DNA of 63,161 bases from a virus, in IMG/VR virus record IMGVR_UViG_3300027262_000003, positions 1 through 63,161 of that record; one strand, 5' to 3'. The stretch's first letter is position 1. The number at the start of each line of letters is the position of its first letter. Of this stretch, positions 6,200 to 15,947 are shown in pieces. The position numbers and the translations under genes are program-made. The notes beneath the pieces were generated by a model that worked only from the letters and a program-made list of their open reading frames with translations, was not told where the DNA came from and did no database searches.

Positions 6200-9100
6200 T
6201 AGCCTTGAGGTCTTGGGTCAAATGTTGGTTTTGTATGAGGATCACCACCAGCTATGAATGGAGAATGATAGTAAGAATATAGAATGCACTCACATCCAGG
6301 TTTGCTAAGAATCCCAATATACCATATTTTCAACTGATCATCGAAGGGCAATGTTTCGGGTCCATAGATAGGATAGCTGCATTTTATTTCTTCCTTGATC
6401 TCATTGTCTATGATCGGAGTTTCTTGTGTTAGACCAAATGGTATCACATTAGGGTCTGTAAATCCTTTCATTTGATACCATACGACTTTACGCTCACATT
6501 TCTCAGAAAATTGATATAGGCAGTCTATACATTCGCCTTGTACGTCGCAGCAGCATTGATTAGGCTTTACTCTCGTTAGTGGCTCTAATAATATAAAAGG
6601 CTTACATGGATCTTGCCAGCTGATCTCTAAAGTTTCTAATGTGAACGTGTCACCTGTGTCTAAACAGATAGGGTCTGATTGTGCGCTTAATCCATCAGCT
6701 GCGATATTGAAATTGATAGCACCTACATTAGTGGTAGCTTCTATCTCATCAATCATACTTTGAATATCACCTTCAATAAATACCGTGAAGCATGGTCTAC
6801 ACTGATCATCGTATTCACATTCTATCCTTATTTCTGGACTGTTGCCACAAGGGTCTTTAGTAATTATTTTTTTTACGCTTGGGCATGGTTCACAATCACA
6901 ATCTGTGGTTCCTGAACTTTGCAAGATGATCACCGTATTTATATCTTGTCCAAATTCTCTGATGGTGTAAGTGCCCCCACCTGTATGGGTACATCCATTA
7001 TCTTCTACTACGATGTCTACTGGAAATCCATGAACATTAGAGTTGGTACCTGACTGTCCATTGACTCCATTTGTCCCATTAACCGTATTGCCGTCCACTG
7101 TAGCGACTATCGACCCTGCTACGAATAACTGCCACGTCAATTGATTATTAGTTAAGTCAGCGACAAAGTTAGCCTGCAACGATCCACATTCTGGACATTC
7201 ACAGTCATCATATTCGTAATCTACTGCCATACTAAGTTTGACTGGGCAATCTAAATCACAGATTTGAGCTGAAATATTAGATGTAGGTGTTGCTTCCTGC
7301 CATATCGCTTCACCTGTATTAGGGTCAACTTCTGATGTCAATCCTCCATTCCCATCATCAACTAATAAGCAGTATTCAAATAGTGCCATCGATGGGATAG
7401 AATTATTGATACCACCTAACATAAGAATCAAACAACCGTCAACAACTTCGCAGTCTATTTCTGGAAAGTTCTCACAGATTACAGGGTCTACATTACCACC
7501 GTTTCCAGTTGGCCTATCAACACAAATTCCTAAGACTTGATTAGGGCTATTGAGCGTTAGTGTTGTGCGCTCTGTGCATAGATTATTCTGAATTGTGTCT
7601 ATAAACCCATAGTATTGAAATCCTTTATAACTGATCGTCGTCAGCTTTCGCTTATCTATTTTAAAAAGATCAGCGCAACATAAATGTAATTGAAATGTCA
7701 CTTTGTTAGTCAAGAACCGCCCGACAAATTCACGACCGATGTATTTAGTCCAAAGTTCCTCTTCATGGTCTCCATAGACAATAGCGCAATCTTCTGGATT
7801 TATACCCGGTAATCCTACATTTTCACCATCTAACAATTGATAGAATGATGGGATTCCTGATATCTGATCTCCACACCAATTGATAGAGGCTTCACCAATA
7901 ACATTCCCAAATTCATCTAAATATTCTTGAGTTGGGACATAATAACCTATCCCAATTCTCCAACAAATATCATAACTGATCTTTTGATTTCCTTCACTGT
8001 CTGGAGCATTGTCTGTTAAGCATGTCAAGTGGGCTGGAAGCACTTCATCATTCACTCCAAAAGAATGGCTAAAGACTTCTGTTAAAACCGTAGGCTCAAT
8101 ACACTTGTTTCGATCTTCATTGCATCCATCTTGAAAGCCTGCGCCGAAATCTATTTTCTTATCGTATGGTTGGTCTAAGTCTTGATATCTTGAATCTGTC
8201 GTAATACATGGATCGCTACTTTTTTTGAATCCTCTGATTTGGCATTTCTGTTGGAATTTCTCTAAAGCTCTATTGTTTAGACTGTCCTTAATTACATAAT
8301 CGCTTAGGTCTTGCTGTTCATCTTCTTTATAGTGTCCATCCAATCCATCTACGTCAAAAGCAGGTCTAATGTCTAATACTCTGCTTCCTGACTTCCAATC
8401 TATCTTGGAGCCTGTCATGTGCGCTAATGACTCTGTTAAATCATAGATTGTTTTATTACAATCTAATGTTTGAGACATTTGGATGATATCACCTTCACAG
8501 TATTTTAATCTTTTGGGTACGCTTGTTACGCAACTATATTGTAATGTCATTTCAATTCCCAATACATTTGGGTCTGTCTCATATTTACCCTGAACACAAT
8601 ATTTTAGCCTAAATAAAAGACACTCTTCGAAAGAACTATGATTTTTAAATAAATCACACCCAACAGTAACTTTTCCTGAAACAATCATATATCTATTATT
8701 AGTAGGATCGTCTATGAAAGAAGTTTGTGTGCTGATGTCGTCGCTTGCAATAACAGATGATATACTATATGATAATGACTGTGATATTGTTTTATTTGTG
8801 GTTAGATAAGCTTCTGCAAAAACATTTATACTGTCTATTGTTTTAATACCTTTTATCACTCTAAGCCTATATTCAAAACAATAATCTGCTACAATACATG
8901 GATCTATTTTTATAGAATTTCCTTGTATTTGTAAATTTGGATCAAGCTCAACATTTAAAGGAACTTCGAAAAACTTGCAACCTAATTCTGCTCCGAGTTC
9001 AGGAGCTGACAATGGTAAATCTGAATGGCTAAAAGTTGTCTCTTTTGAACTTGCTTTTAGTTTATAGTTTTCTAAATTTATATTTGCGTTGCCTCCAAAA

Positions 9101-9792
9101 CTTTTATCTGATAAATACATCCAAGTCTTTCTCCACTTAGGATCTTGTAAAAATGGAGTTTGTAGGTTTACCCCAATTTTACAGTAGGCTTTTTGTAATA
9201 ATGCAAATGGATTGAATCTTGGCCTTAAATCTTCTGGAGTGAACTGATTAGGTAAATAGGTATCCCCAAACCATTCGATTGGCCAAACAAAACAATCAGC
9301 ACCAGGTATCCATCCGTTTTCTAATAATGGCCAAGTTGCTTCTATATTTTCTTTCGTTAATTCAAACTCTCCTAAGTCTGGAATCTCGCAAAGCTTACAG
9401 CTCTTAGCTAACTCTAATGGATGGTTTATCTTATTGGTTAATTCAAAAGTATATTGACATGATGAATCTATTCTTCCAGTGACTCTAATGTGTGAGAAGT
9501 CAAGTGATAATCCACATCTGAGAGCATTAATTTCTAAGTATACACATTGTTCAATTTGAAATAAATTAGAAGATATAAGAGGTTCGAATATTGCTTTATT
9601 TGTAGGGCTTTGTGGTGCTGTAGCTTCTAACGTCGTATCATTCCTGAATCCTTTAACAGTAAACTCTGAATCTTCCTGTATTGTCGTTAGGTCAAATTCT
9701 GGACTAAGATCTATTAATATAAACCCACTATCAGTAAGGTCCTGTGGAATCGAATGAGGTAGATTAATTATTTGAATCGAAATACAACTCAT
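6199..9792 (-). CDS. Large Cys-rich tail/baseplate protein
   Basis: The 1197-residue product overlaps the preceding gene by ATGA and is third in the series tape measure, 379-residue protein, this gene. That order is typical of distal tail protein and tail hub or receptor-binding genes. It has no signal peptide. The first 500 residues look beta-rich. The C-terminal half (about 780-1197) is very rich in Cys, with clusters such as CECPECG, CDCEPCPS and CCCDVQGECIDC. It also has a NGTNGVNGQSGTN low-complexity stretch near residue 905. The clusters suggest disulfides or metal-stabilised knots in an extracellular tip. Enzymatic motifs are not visible. Confidence 0.75.
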   Translation of the reverse strand: MSCISIQIINLPHSIPQDLTDSGFILIDLSPEFDLTTIQEDSEFTVKGFRNDTTLEATAPQSPTNKAIFEPLISSNLFQIEQCVYLEINALRCGLSLDFSHIRVTGRIDSSCQYTFELTNKINHPLELAKSCKLCEIPDLGEFELTKENIEATWPLLENGWIPGADCFVWPIEWFGDTYLPNQFTPEDLRPRFNPFALLQKAYCKIGVNLQTPFLQDPKWRKTWMYLSDKSFGGNANINLENYKLKASSKETTFSHSDLPLSAPELGAELGCKFFEVPLNVELDPNLQIQGNSIKIDPCIVADYCFEYRLRVIKGIKTIDSINVFAEAYLTTNKTISQSLSYSISSVIASDDISTQTSFIDDPTNNRYMIVSGKVTVGCDLFKNHSSFEECLLFRLKYCVQGKYETDPNVLGIEMTLQYSCVTSVPKRLKYCEGDIIQMSQTLDCNKTIYDLTESLAHMTGSKIDWKSGSRVLDIRPAFDVDGLDGHYKEDEQQDLSDYVIKDSLNNRALEKFQQKCQIRGFKKSSDPCITTDSRYQDLDQPYDKKIDFGAGFQDGCNEDRNKCIEPTVLTEVFSHSFGVNDEVLPAHLTCLTDNAPDSEGNQKISYDICWRIGIGYYVPTQEYLDEFGNVIGEASINWCGDQISGIPSFYQLLDGENVGLPGINPEDCAIVYGDHEEELWTKYIGREFVGRFLTNKVTFQLHLCCADLFKIDKRKLTTISYKGFQYYGFIDTIQNNLCTERTTLTLNSPNQVLGICVDRPTGNGGNVDPVICENFPEIDCEVVDGCLILMLGGINNSIPSMALFEYCLLVDDGNGGLTSEVDPNTGEAIWQEATPTSNISAQICDLDCPVKLSMAVDYEYDDCECPECGSLQANFVADLTNNQLTWQLFVAGSIVATVDGNTVNGTNGVNGQSGTNSNVHGFPVDIVVEDNGCTHTGGGTYTIREFGQDINTVIILQSSGTTDCDCEPCPSVKKIITKDPCGNSPEIRIECEYDDQCRPCFTVFIEGDIQSMIDEIEATTNVGAINFNIAADGLSAQSDPICLDTGDTFTLETLEISWQDPCKPFILLEPLTRVKPNQCCCDVQGECIDCLYQFSEKCERKVVWYQMKGFTDPNVIPFGLTQETPIIDNEIKEEIKCSYPIYGPETLPFDDQLKIWYIGILSKPGCECILYSYYHSPFIAGGDPHTKPTFDPRPQG

Positions 9793-10928
9793 GTAGTACT
9801 AAAAGTGGCTAAATCGTTTGCATAGAATCCTGTGAACTTAATGACACCTTTACTGTCTTCGTCGTGTCTGACTTGTACTGATGTACCTCCAATGATAGGT
9901 GCATATACTGACTGATTAGGGCTGCAATTAATTAGAGACTTATATCCTCCAGCATTGCCAAATGCTTCATAGTAGCACTCATTACATTCATCAACATTGA
10001 CAGACTTTTCTAACTCAATCATCTTCCATGATCGCTTATTTAACGCTATCCTTCCATGCTTATCTACTTGTTCCTGATAGCTGCTTGCACAAAATCCCTG
10101 TCTACATATTTCTTGAAAACTTCTGTTAATCGTTGTTGATTTAACGCAATCGAAAGTCATATTAGACCAGGTACCTCTTGGCTGTTGGAATAATACATCT
10201 ATTCTTTCACCTGACTTACAACAGCACTGTACGACCTTTACCCAATATTCAAATGGATTATCTGCTGATTGACTCGAAACTTTATAGCAAACTAAGTTTC
10301 CAAAAACAGGACTTGATAGAGGCAAAGGCCCATTCGCTGGACCTGTTGGAATAATACTGACATTCCCAGAAGCTCCGAGTGTCTGTAAAAATCTTAATCC
10401 AGAATCATAGTGACCTTCAAAATTTAACTGAGGTGAACCACAAGCATAAACCCAATCATCTGCATCGCTACATAATTCTATTATTCCACTATTCACAGCC
10501 ATGATTATATCACTTCCGTTAGGTGAATCTTCATAGAATTGAAAGTTAGATGCTAATACTTCAAAGTCTATTGTAGTTCCTGTGTCTACAGTCGGCTCGT
10601 TGTCTTCACAATCAGTTGGATAGCAAGCGTCCCCATATTTGAATTGGACCTCAATTTTAGCAGAATCATCTTGCTCTACACTTGATGATCCTGGCGCTGG
10701 ACATTTGGTAGTCAATCTGCAAGAGATGAGGTCTTTTAAATTAATAGGGACGCTGCCATTTCCAATGAACGGGTTATCTGGATCTCCTATAGATACACCA
10801 TCAATGCAAACGTCATAAGCAAATCGCTTTGTTTCATCTTCAGTACTTGGTGCCGATGTTCCGATGATACAAATGTCATCTGACATCATGTATAGGTCTT
10901 TCGGATTCGATTGTGTTGCTGTTGCCAT
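9789..10928 (-). CDS. Tail protein following tape measure (distal-tail-like)
   Basis: This 379-residue protein directly follows the tape measure gene and overlaps the next tail gene by 4 nt. In siphophages this slot normally holds the distal tail protein. Cys residues are clustered (VVQCCCKSGE, VDECNECYY). The start MATATQSNPKDLYMMSDD shows no signal peptide. No family is recognised by motif, so the assignment is positional. Confidence 0.7.
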   Translation of the reverse strand: MATATQSNPKDLYMMSDDICIIGTSAPSTEDETKRFAYDVCIDGVSIGDPDNPFIGNGSVPINLKDLISCRLTTKCPAPGSSSVEQDDSAKIEVQFKYGDACYPTDCEDNEPTVDTGTTIDFEVLASNFQFYEDSPNGSDIIMAVNSGIIELCSDADDWVYACGSPQLNFEGHYDSGLRFLQTLGASGNVSIIPTGPANGPLPLSSPVFGNLVCYKVSSQSADNPFEYWVKVVQCCCKSGERIDVLFQQPRGTWSNMTFDCVKSTTINRSFQEICRQGFCASSYQEQVDKHGRIALNKRSWKMIELEKSVNVDECNECYYEAFGNAGGYKSLINCSPNQSVYAPIIGGTSVQVRHDEDSKGVIKFTGFYANDLATFSTT

Positions 10929-13925
10929 CTATATTCTACTGTCTTGTAATCTTCTTTTTTCTGCTAATGATTCTCTGTTGCTTGTCGTAATCGCATTTCC
11001 CACAGCTTCACTTGTTGCTGTCGCTATTTCTGGTGCAGCATCTTTTAATGATTCGCCTGTACTGGTTGCTATCTGTTTGGCCATTTCTGGAATGGTAGAT
11101 TTGATCGCTAAGGCTACTGCTCTGGCCATCAGTTCACCTTCTGTACCTCTGTTAAGGAATCTTGCATTAGGTACTCCACCTGTAAAACCACCTTCCATGA
11201 ATCCAGCTGGGAATGCTTTTGGCTTATATCCTTTTTGAATAGCCATATTCTGTAGTTCCTTTAGCAATGGTCTGGCCCTTCGATCATTGACTACTCGTTT
11301 AGGTGTTACAAATTCACCTTTATGTACATCGCCTGCATAGTCATCATCTCTACCATGTCCAGTAAAGCCACCTTCTCTAAACTGTTGGCTTGATATAATC
11401 GCTAATTGTGCGGCTCCTGCTATGGCTGCCGCTGCTGCTAAAAATGGATTAGGTAAAGCTTTGATGATCGCTAAGCCTATTGCTATTGCTGCTTCCTTGA
11501 GTGCTATTTTTTTACGCTCTTTAGCTGCTTGCTTTTCTATTTCGGTTTTCTTTGCTTCCTGCTCTTCTAATATCTGTTCTTGAAGTGCTGCATTACCTTC
11601 TGCTGCATCTAAGCGAGCTGCTGTTTGGACGTCAATAGATTCTAAGGCTGAATCAGTTTCTTGCTTGATTCGCTCTTTTTGTCCTTCGAATACAGATTTA
11701 AAAGCATCTTCAATAGCTTTTAGTCCAGCCGTCGCAATCTGTTTTAATCCTTCCTGTCTTGCTTGTTCTTGTTCTGCTAACTGATCGTTTAGGTCTGATC
11801 GAGCTGCTAAGATTTGTTCGTTTGCATTTTCTTCTAATGATACTCTAAGATCTGCACTGTTGCTGTCTCCATCGAACGTTAATATTTCAGGAAGAGATGA
11901 TGATGCGCCTTGATCTAATGAAGCTACATCTCCAGTTGACCTATTACCGTTCTCTAATCTATTTCGCGTCTCTGTGATGGTAGAGTTAATGCCATCCAAT
12001 TGAGCTTCTAAGGCTATGATCTCTTTTAGCTTTTCTTCTATGATGTTCTCATCAGAAGTGCTATTGATTTCTTTATTGAGGTCTGATATTATCTTTCTGA
12101 TGTCAGATATCCCAGCTTCACCTGATCCAAGTCTTTTGTAAGCTTCTGCTAATTGGTCTACTGTTTTGGCAGCCTTTGCGGTTTCTTTTGTTGCCTCTTT
12201 TTGGATTTCTATAACCTCTTCTGTGGTTCCTTTTAGTTCATCTTGTGCATTGACTTGATCACTGAGTACCCCTATCAATTCAAATGCTTTGTTCTTAGCA
12301 TCTTCTGCACTAATTCCAGTTTCTTTATAAGCCTCTACTAATCCTCCAAATTCATCGTTTGCAAAAGCATTTAATTCATCTTGAGTCGTAACTAATTTTT
12401 TAACTCTACCCTCCATTCGATCAACTGCTTCTCTTGCTGCTTTTATATCGGCTGGCCATTTTGAAAATACAGCGTCTAAGGTGATATTCCCCGAAAGACC
12501 ATCAGTTACAAAATTTAGTGTGTTAGTTAATCCCTCAGTGAATGATTTAAAGAAGTTTGATAAACCAGAATTGCCATTCAATAATTCCGAGAAAAAGCCA
12601 TTAAATGCTGTTGTTAATTTCTGTGTCTGACCTCTAAGCGTATCAGTATTGTTATTAGCTTGTGCTAATGCATTGCCTGTCTGATCTAATGCACCATTCA
12701 ATTCAGTAACAACTTCTCTATTTTGAATCAGTGTTAGTGCTGCAGCTGCATTTTGTTTTCCAAATAGATCAGTGGCATCAGTTATACTTGTTACCTCTGT
12801 AGATAAGACTTGAAGTATATCATTGAAGTCTTGAGTCTCTGGATTTAGTTCTTCTCTTTGGGTCTTAGCTAATGCCAGTATGATGTTTCTTAGCTTGGTA
12901 CCTGCTTCTGCACCTTCAATATTTCCTTTGGCTAATGCCTGTAATAGTGCGTTACCTTGCTCAAATTCTATATTCGATTGAGCTAATATTGATCCTACAT
13001 TTTTAAATGATTCTGCTAACTGTTCAATTCGTGCGGTACCTAACTGCTGAGAAGTCGCTAATATATCCGTGAATCGTGCGGCTTCTCTTGCTTCTGCTCC
13101 ATAGACATTTAAGAATCCAGCTAAAGCATTACCTGCCTGTGGTAGATCAATTCCAGCTGCTTTAGATAGGATCTCGGCTTGTCTGGTGACTTCTGCTAAT
13201 GCATCTGCACTCTGTAGTAGTTCTGGATTCTTAGATCCTATCAAACTAAATGCATCTAATACAGCAGGACCAGCCGTTCCAAATTGCTGTGAGATCTGTC
13301 GTGCTCGATCTGCTAATCCGTCTAAATCTTCATTGTTTAATCCTGTGATAGATTGTAGAGATTTGAGTGAATCCTCAAAGTCATTGATATTTTTTAATCC
13401 ACTCCTGAGAACATTTGCAAAAGTGGCAACACTGGCAGTAATCCCAAAAGCTGCACCAAATGATCTAAGTGCACCACCTGCTTTGCTTAGTGCTTTCTTA
13501 TAGTTTCCAACTGATCTTTGAAACTGCCCTACACTGGCATCAATCGATTTGAGTCTTTTGTCTAATGCTTGAACTTGAGCTAATTGAGTCTTAAAGGCTT
13601 GTGTATTCGTCTGACCTGCAGCTGCTAAATCCTTTACAGAGGTACGGGCTTTGTTTAATTCTGCCGATAACTGACGGTATGCGCCTGCTCCTGTCTTACC
13701 TGTAGCTATCGTGTCATTTAGTAATTTGCGCTGTTCTGTTCTTAGGTTTTGCTGTTGGCCCTTGAGCTGGGCTACAACTTCTGCATACTTTTGGTAGTTT
13801 TTTGTCCCAATGGGAATCTCTTTGAGTAATCCAGTAAATAGCTTAATAGCATTGTTCAACTCTTTTTGAGAGTTCAATGAGGCTTCAAAGCCATCTATTT
13901 CTATTCTACGTCGTATTACTTCCAC
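10929..13925 (-). CDS. Tape measure protein (TP901 type)
   Basis: This 998-residue protein sets tail length. The N-terminal 140 residues are coiled coil with AQVQALDKRLKSIDASVGQF. Residues 150-420 carry the TP901-type core, with repeated Ala-rich helices such as GLADRARQISQQFGTAGPAV and GNALLQALAKGNIEGAEAGT. Residues 720-800 are another long coiled coil, and an Ala-rich hydrophobic segment (about 815-850, IALKEAAIAIGLAIIKALPN) probably inserts in the membrane. It is followed by tail genes. An [A/G]-type -7 box lies just upstream. Confidence 0.93.
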   Translation of the reverse strand: MEVIRRRIEIDGFEASLNSQKELNNAIKLFTGLLKEIPIGTKNYQKYAEVVAQLKGQQQNLRTEQRKLLNDTIATGKTGAGAYRQLSAELNKARTSVKDLAAAGQTNTQAFKTQLAQVQALDKRLKSIDASVGQFQRSVGNYKKALSKAGGALRSFGAAFGITASVATFANVLRSGLKNINDFEDSLKSLQSITGLNNEDLDGLADRARQISQQFGTAGPAVLDAFSLIGSKNPELLQSADALAEVTRQAEILSKAAGIDLPQAGNALAGFLNVYGAEAREAARFTDILATSQQLGTARIEQLAESFKNVGSILAQSNIEFEQGNALLQALAKGNIEGAEAGTKLRNIILALAKTQREELNPETQDFNDILQVLSTEVTSITDATDLFGKQNAAAALTLIQNREVVTELNGALDQTGNALAQANNNTDTLRGQTQKLTTAFNGFFSELLNGNSGLSNFFKSFTEGLTNTLNFVTDGLSGNITLDAVFSKWPADIKAAREAVDRMEGRVKKLVTTQDELNAFANDEFGGLVEAYKETGISAEDAKNKAFELIGVLSDQVNAQDELKGTTEEVIEIQKEATKETAKAAKTVDQLAEAYKRLGSGEAGISDIRKIISDLNKEINSTSDENIIEEKLKEIIALEAQLDGINSTITETRNRLENGNRSTGDVASLDQGASSSLPEILTFDGDSNSADLRVSLEENANEQILAARSDLNDQLAEQEQARQEGLKQIATAGLKAIEDAFKSVFEGQKERIKQETDSALESIDVQTAARLDAAEGNAALQEQILEEQEAKKTEIEKQAAKERKKIALKEAAIAIGLAIIKALPNPFLAAAAAIAGAAQLAIISSQQFREGGFTGHGRDDDYAGDVHKGEFVTPKRVVNDRRARPLLKELQNMAIQKGYKPKAFPAGFMEGGFTGGVPNARFLNRGTEGELMARAVALAIKSTIPEMAKQIATSTGESLKDAAPEIATATSEAVGNAITTSNRESLAEKRRLQDSRI

Positions 13926-13958
13926 TATGCTGGTGATAGTGGTAGTTGAAATGGAGCT

Positions 13959-13966
13959 TAAATATA
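13959..13966 (-). promoter_or_regulatory. -7-like element (TATATTTA) before tape measure gene
   Basis: The minus strand has GTATATTTA 33 nt before the ATG. The same octamer occurs in both copies of the 49-bp repeat and at 45473, always just before a minus-strand start. It differs from the host consensus TAnnTTTG only at the last base. Confidence 0.4.
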
Positions 13967-13999
13967 CAAATTATATGTTATGCGTGAAAGTTGTATTTT

Positions 14000-14050
14000 A
14001 TAAAGGTGACAGCTTCGATACCTTCTGGACGGGTCAATTCACTGTCACCT
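14000..14050 (-). terminator. Rho-independent terminator before tape measure gene
   Basis: AGGTGACAG (14004-14012) pairs perfectly with CTGTCACCT (14042-14050) around a 29-nt loop. The minus-strand tail is TTTATAAAATAC. It separates the run of small genes from the tail operon. Confidence 0.55.
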
Positions 14051-14073
14051 GATTTCGTATGTCTTAGAAGCTG

Positions 14074-14304
14074 TTAACAGTATCTGATCCCTTTATTGAA
14101 CCCTCTACCCATTTGGTCTTTGTCTGCATAGTCACGCTCTAAAGTATAATTATCAGGATTGTATCCTTTATTAGTGATTAACTCTCTTGCTTCGTTTTCA
14201 TCTAATGAGATGATGCTGAATACGGTAGTACCTTTTGAGCGTAACTCATGATTAATAAGTTCTGGAGTTTCATTATTCCAAATTGCTGTGTATCTTTTAT
14301 TCAT
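14074..14304 (-). CDS. Hypothetical small protein
   Basis: This 76-residue protein, MNKRYTAIWNNETPELINHE with a SLDENEARELITNKGYN segment, ends in a basic RGFNKGIRYC tail. The pattern of a beta strand followed by EARELI resembles small phage proteins of unknown role. No membrane segment or motif is present. It is followed by a terminator, so it ends a small operon. Confidence 0.6.
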   Translation of the reverse strand: MNKRYTAIWNNETPELINHELRSKGTTVFSIISLDENEARELITNKGYNPDNYTLERDYADKDQMGRGFNKGIRYC

Positions 14305-14366
14305 TATTATACATTTAATTATTATTGATTTAATAGGGCTTTAATGTTATCGCAGCCCGTTTTGAT

Positions 14367-14531
14367 TTATCCTAAAAATTCTTTTCTTATCTGATCCTCA
14401 GCTTTTTCAAGAGCCTTTAATTGACTGCTTAGGTATGAAGATGCAGCTGCTTCAGGGTTTGCCATCATTTGTTCTAATGTAGCTCCGTTTTCTAATCCTG
14501 TTTTGATAATTTTATTTATATAATCTTGCAT
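14367..14531 (-). CDS. Small helical protein
   Basis: A 54-residue frame, MQDYIN...EFLG, starts 21 nt after the first 49-bp repeat, which probably supplies its promoter. The sequence is almost entirely helical and Ala/Glu/Lys-rich (NPEAAASSYLSSQLKALEKA). Its codon use looks natural and an identical upstream region drives another gene. Function is unknown. Confidence 0.6.
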   Translation of the reverse strand: MQDYINKIIKTGLENGATLEQMMANPEAAASSYLSSQLKALEKAEDQIRKEFLG

Positions 14532-14552
14532 TTTTACTTTATTTAATTGTTA

Positions 14553-14601
14553 TTGATAATGTAAATATACGAATTATATTGACATATTACACTATAAAAT
14601 G
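14553..14601 (-). repeat. 49-bp direct repeat, copy 1 (promoter-bearing)
   Basis: This copy is identical over 49 bp to 15256-15304, in the same orientation. On the minus strand it contains TTCGTATATTTACATTATC with a -7-like TATATTTA at 14569-14562. It lies immediately upstream of the 54-residue gene. Confidence 0.85.
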
Positions 14602-14643
14602 TAAACTATTTTACATTATTTACAATAATTAACATTTGTTAAT

Positions 14644-14823
14644 CTAATCACGGCCTATCATGTGAAGCTCTGTGACTGTCATTCCATTCTTTTGATAGGG
14701 TAGCTTTTGACGTTTGATCTTATCGTTGGCTGACCTGTAGGATAGTTTGTGAGTATCGCAAAGGAGCTTTAGATTTGAATAGTAAAGCTCCTGGTCTTCT
14801 GATTTTAATTTGTAGAATCTCAT
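14644..14823 (-). CDS. Small putative DNA-binding protein
   Basis: The ATG at 14823 gives 59 residues beginning MRFYKLKSEDQELYYSNLK, with a basic helix-turn-helix-like stretch LSYRSANDKIKRQKLPYQK. A longer reading from a TTG at 14928 is possible but would overlap the 42-residue frame at 14831-14959 almost completely. The ATG follows that frame's stop by only 7 nt, so two consecutive genes are more likely. Confidence 0.5.
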   Translation of the reverse strand: MRFYKLKSEDQELYYSNLKLLCDTHKLSYRSANDKIKRQKLPYQKNGMTVTELHMIGRD

Positions 14824-14830
14824 ATGGGCG

Positions 14831-14959
14831 TTAACATATAAGCGTAATACTACCGACTTTAATCTTTTTTTCTCTGTGGATACTAACGCCTTGAATTTCT
14901 CCTTTTTGTATCCGATTATATAATTCAATCGCTTTCATTTTAATTTCAAGTTCTGTCAT
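14831..14959 (-). CDS. Very small helical protein
   Basis: A 42-residue frame starts MTELEIKMKAIELYNRIQKG and ends GSITLIC. It is preceded by an A-rich leader and followed 7 nt later by the ATG of the 59-residue gene. That spacing supports a two-gene unit. No family is recognised. The competing explanation is the TTG-initiated 94-residue frame across the same DNA. Confidence 0.45.
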   Translation of the reverse strand: MTELEIKMKAIELYNRIQKGEIQGVSIHREKKIKVGSITLIC

Positions 14960-14997
14960 AATTACTTTTTTAATTGTTATTGATATTATTCGCTATA

Positions 14998-15225
14998 CTA
15001 CTCCTGTTCTCCATCAATGCAAACGCCACCTTCCTCTATAACATAAACAATTGATTCTTTATCAGTGAATTTAATTTCTCCATCTTCCTCAAAGCACCCC
15101 CATATATGGTCGTTGTTGTAAAGATTCTGAAACTCTTCTGGAGTATCTGACAGATTAATAAATTTTATAACAGTTTCTGAATCTTTAGAATCATGAATCG
15201 CTACTTTAATATCTAAATTTTGCAT
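14998..15225 (-). CDS. Hypothetical acidic protein
   Basis: This 75-residue protein starts 30 nt after the second 49-bp repeat. It is strongly acidic (CFEEDGEIKFTDKES and EEGGVCIDGEQE), with no membrane segment. Small acidic phage proteins often bind host nucleic-acid-binding proteins or mimic DNA, but nothing in the sequence shows this. Function is unknown. Confidence 0.6.
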   Translation of the reverse strand: MQNLDIKVAIHDSKDSETVIKFINLSDTPEEFQNLYNNDHIWGCFEEDGEIKFTDKESIVYVIEEGGVCIDGEQE

Positions 15226-15255
15226 TTTTATAATTTTACTCTCCGCTTAATTGCT

Positions 15256-15304
15256 TTGATAATGTAAATATACGAATTATATTGACATATTACACTATAA
15301 AATG
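15256..15304 (-). repeat. 49-bp direct repeat, copy 2 (promoter-bearing)
   Basis: This is an exact match to 14553-14601. Beyond the repeat both copies continue into similar AT-rich DNA ending near TTGTTAAT. It is positioned just upstream of the 75-residue gene and contains the -7-like TATATTTA at 15272-15265. The rest of the 15226-15406 gap shows no gene. Confidence 0.85.
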
Positions 15305-15406
15305 AAAATAATATTAATTTATTTACATAAATAAACAATTGTTAATCCTGATAATGGAGATTGTAATGATTAAACCCTTTGCAGTACTGGAGATTCAGCC
15401 AATAGA

Positions 15407-15931
15407 TTATGCTCTAATGATATTTGGTAGTTCTTCTAAGGGTTTAAGAATCTCAGATAATAATGCATTCATGTATCTATCAGAAACTAATAAAGATGTC
15501 ATTTCTTCATTAGCATATTGATCTCCAATTTTTATCCAATCTTTTCTTACCCCTGTTTTACTAAATGATCTACTACCTGATGTTGGTACATTTTCTTTCC
15601 TTGCTTTGGCCCAAACAGCAGAAAGAAATTGTTTTAATTCATTATCATCAAGTTGAGGTTTAACTGCTCTACCCCAATCTTTTGCTACTTCTAACCATCT
15701 TGTAATCCCAATCCTAAATTGAAATCCAGTATCAACATATCTACCATACTTCTCCATGTACTGATTAAGTTTGACCTTATTGGATGATATGATTACTTCT
15801 GACTTTAATGAATTAATAAGCCTACCTGTAGCTCTGTGTCCTTGGTCATCTAAAGTTTTTCGATCAAATGAATCTAAGGATTTGCCGATATCTTCTAACT
15901 CTTGAATTAGAACATCAATTGAGTTTTCCAT
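15407..15931 (-). CDS. Putative tail-completion/neck protein
   Basis: This 174-residue protein starts MENSIDVLIQELEDIGKSLD. It includes RATGRLINSLKSEV and then YVDTGFQFRIG and an alpha-helical C-terminus. The pattern of a small helical protein with a 'R-A-T-G-x-L-x-x-S' segment near residue 33 is reminiscent of HK97 gp10-like tail-completion proteins. Those carry a comparable TGxLxxSI motif. Position upstream of the tape measure gene agrees. This is an inference from a short motif only. Confidence 0.6.
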   Translation of the reverse strand: MENSIDVLIQELEDIGKSLDSFDRKTLDDQGHRATGRLINSLKSEVIISSNKVKLNQYMEKYGRYVDTGFQFRIGITRWLEVAKDWGRAVKPQLDDNELKQFLSAVWAKARKENVPTSGSRSFSKTGVRKDWIKIGDQYANEEMTSLLVSDRYMNALLSEILKPLEELPNIIRA

Positions 15932-15947
15932 TAAAATCTAATTTTAT

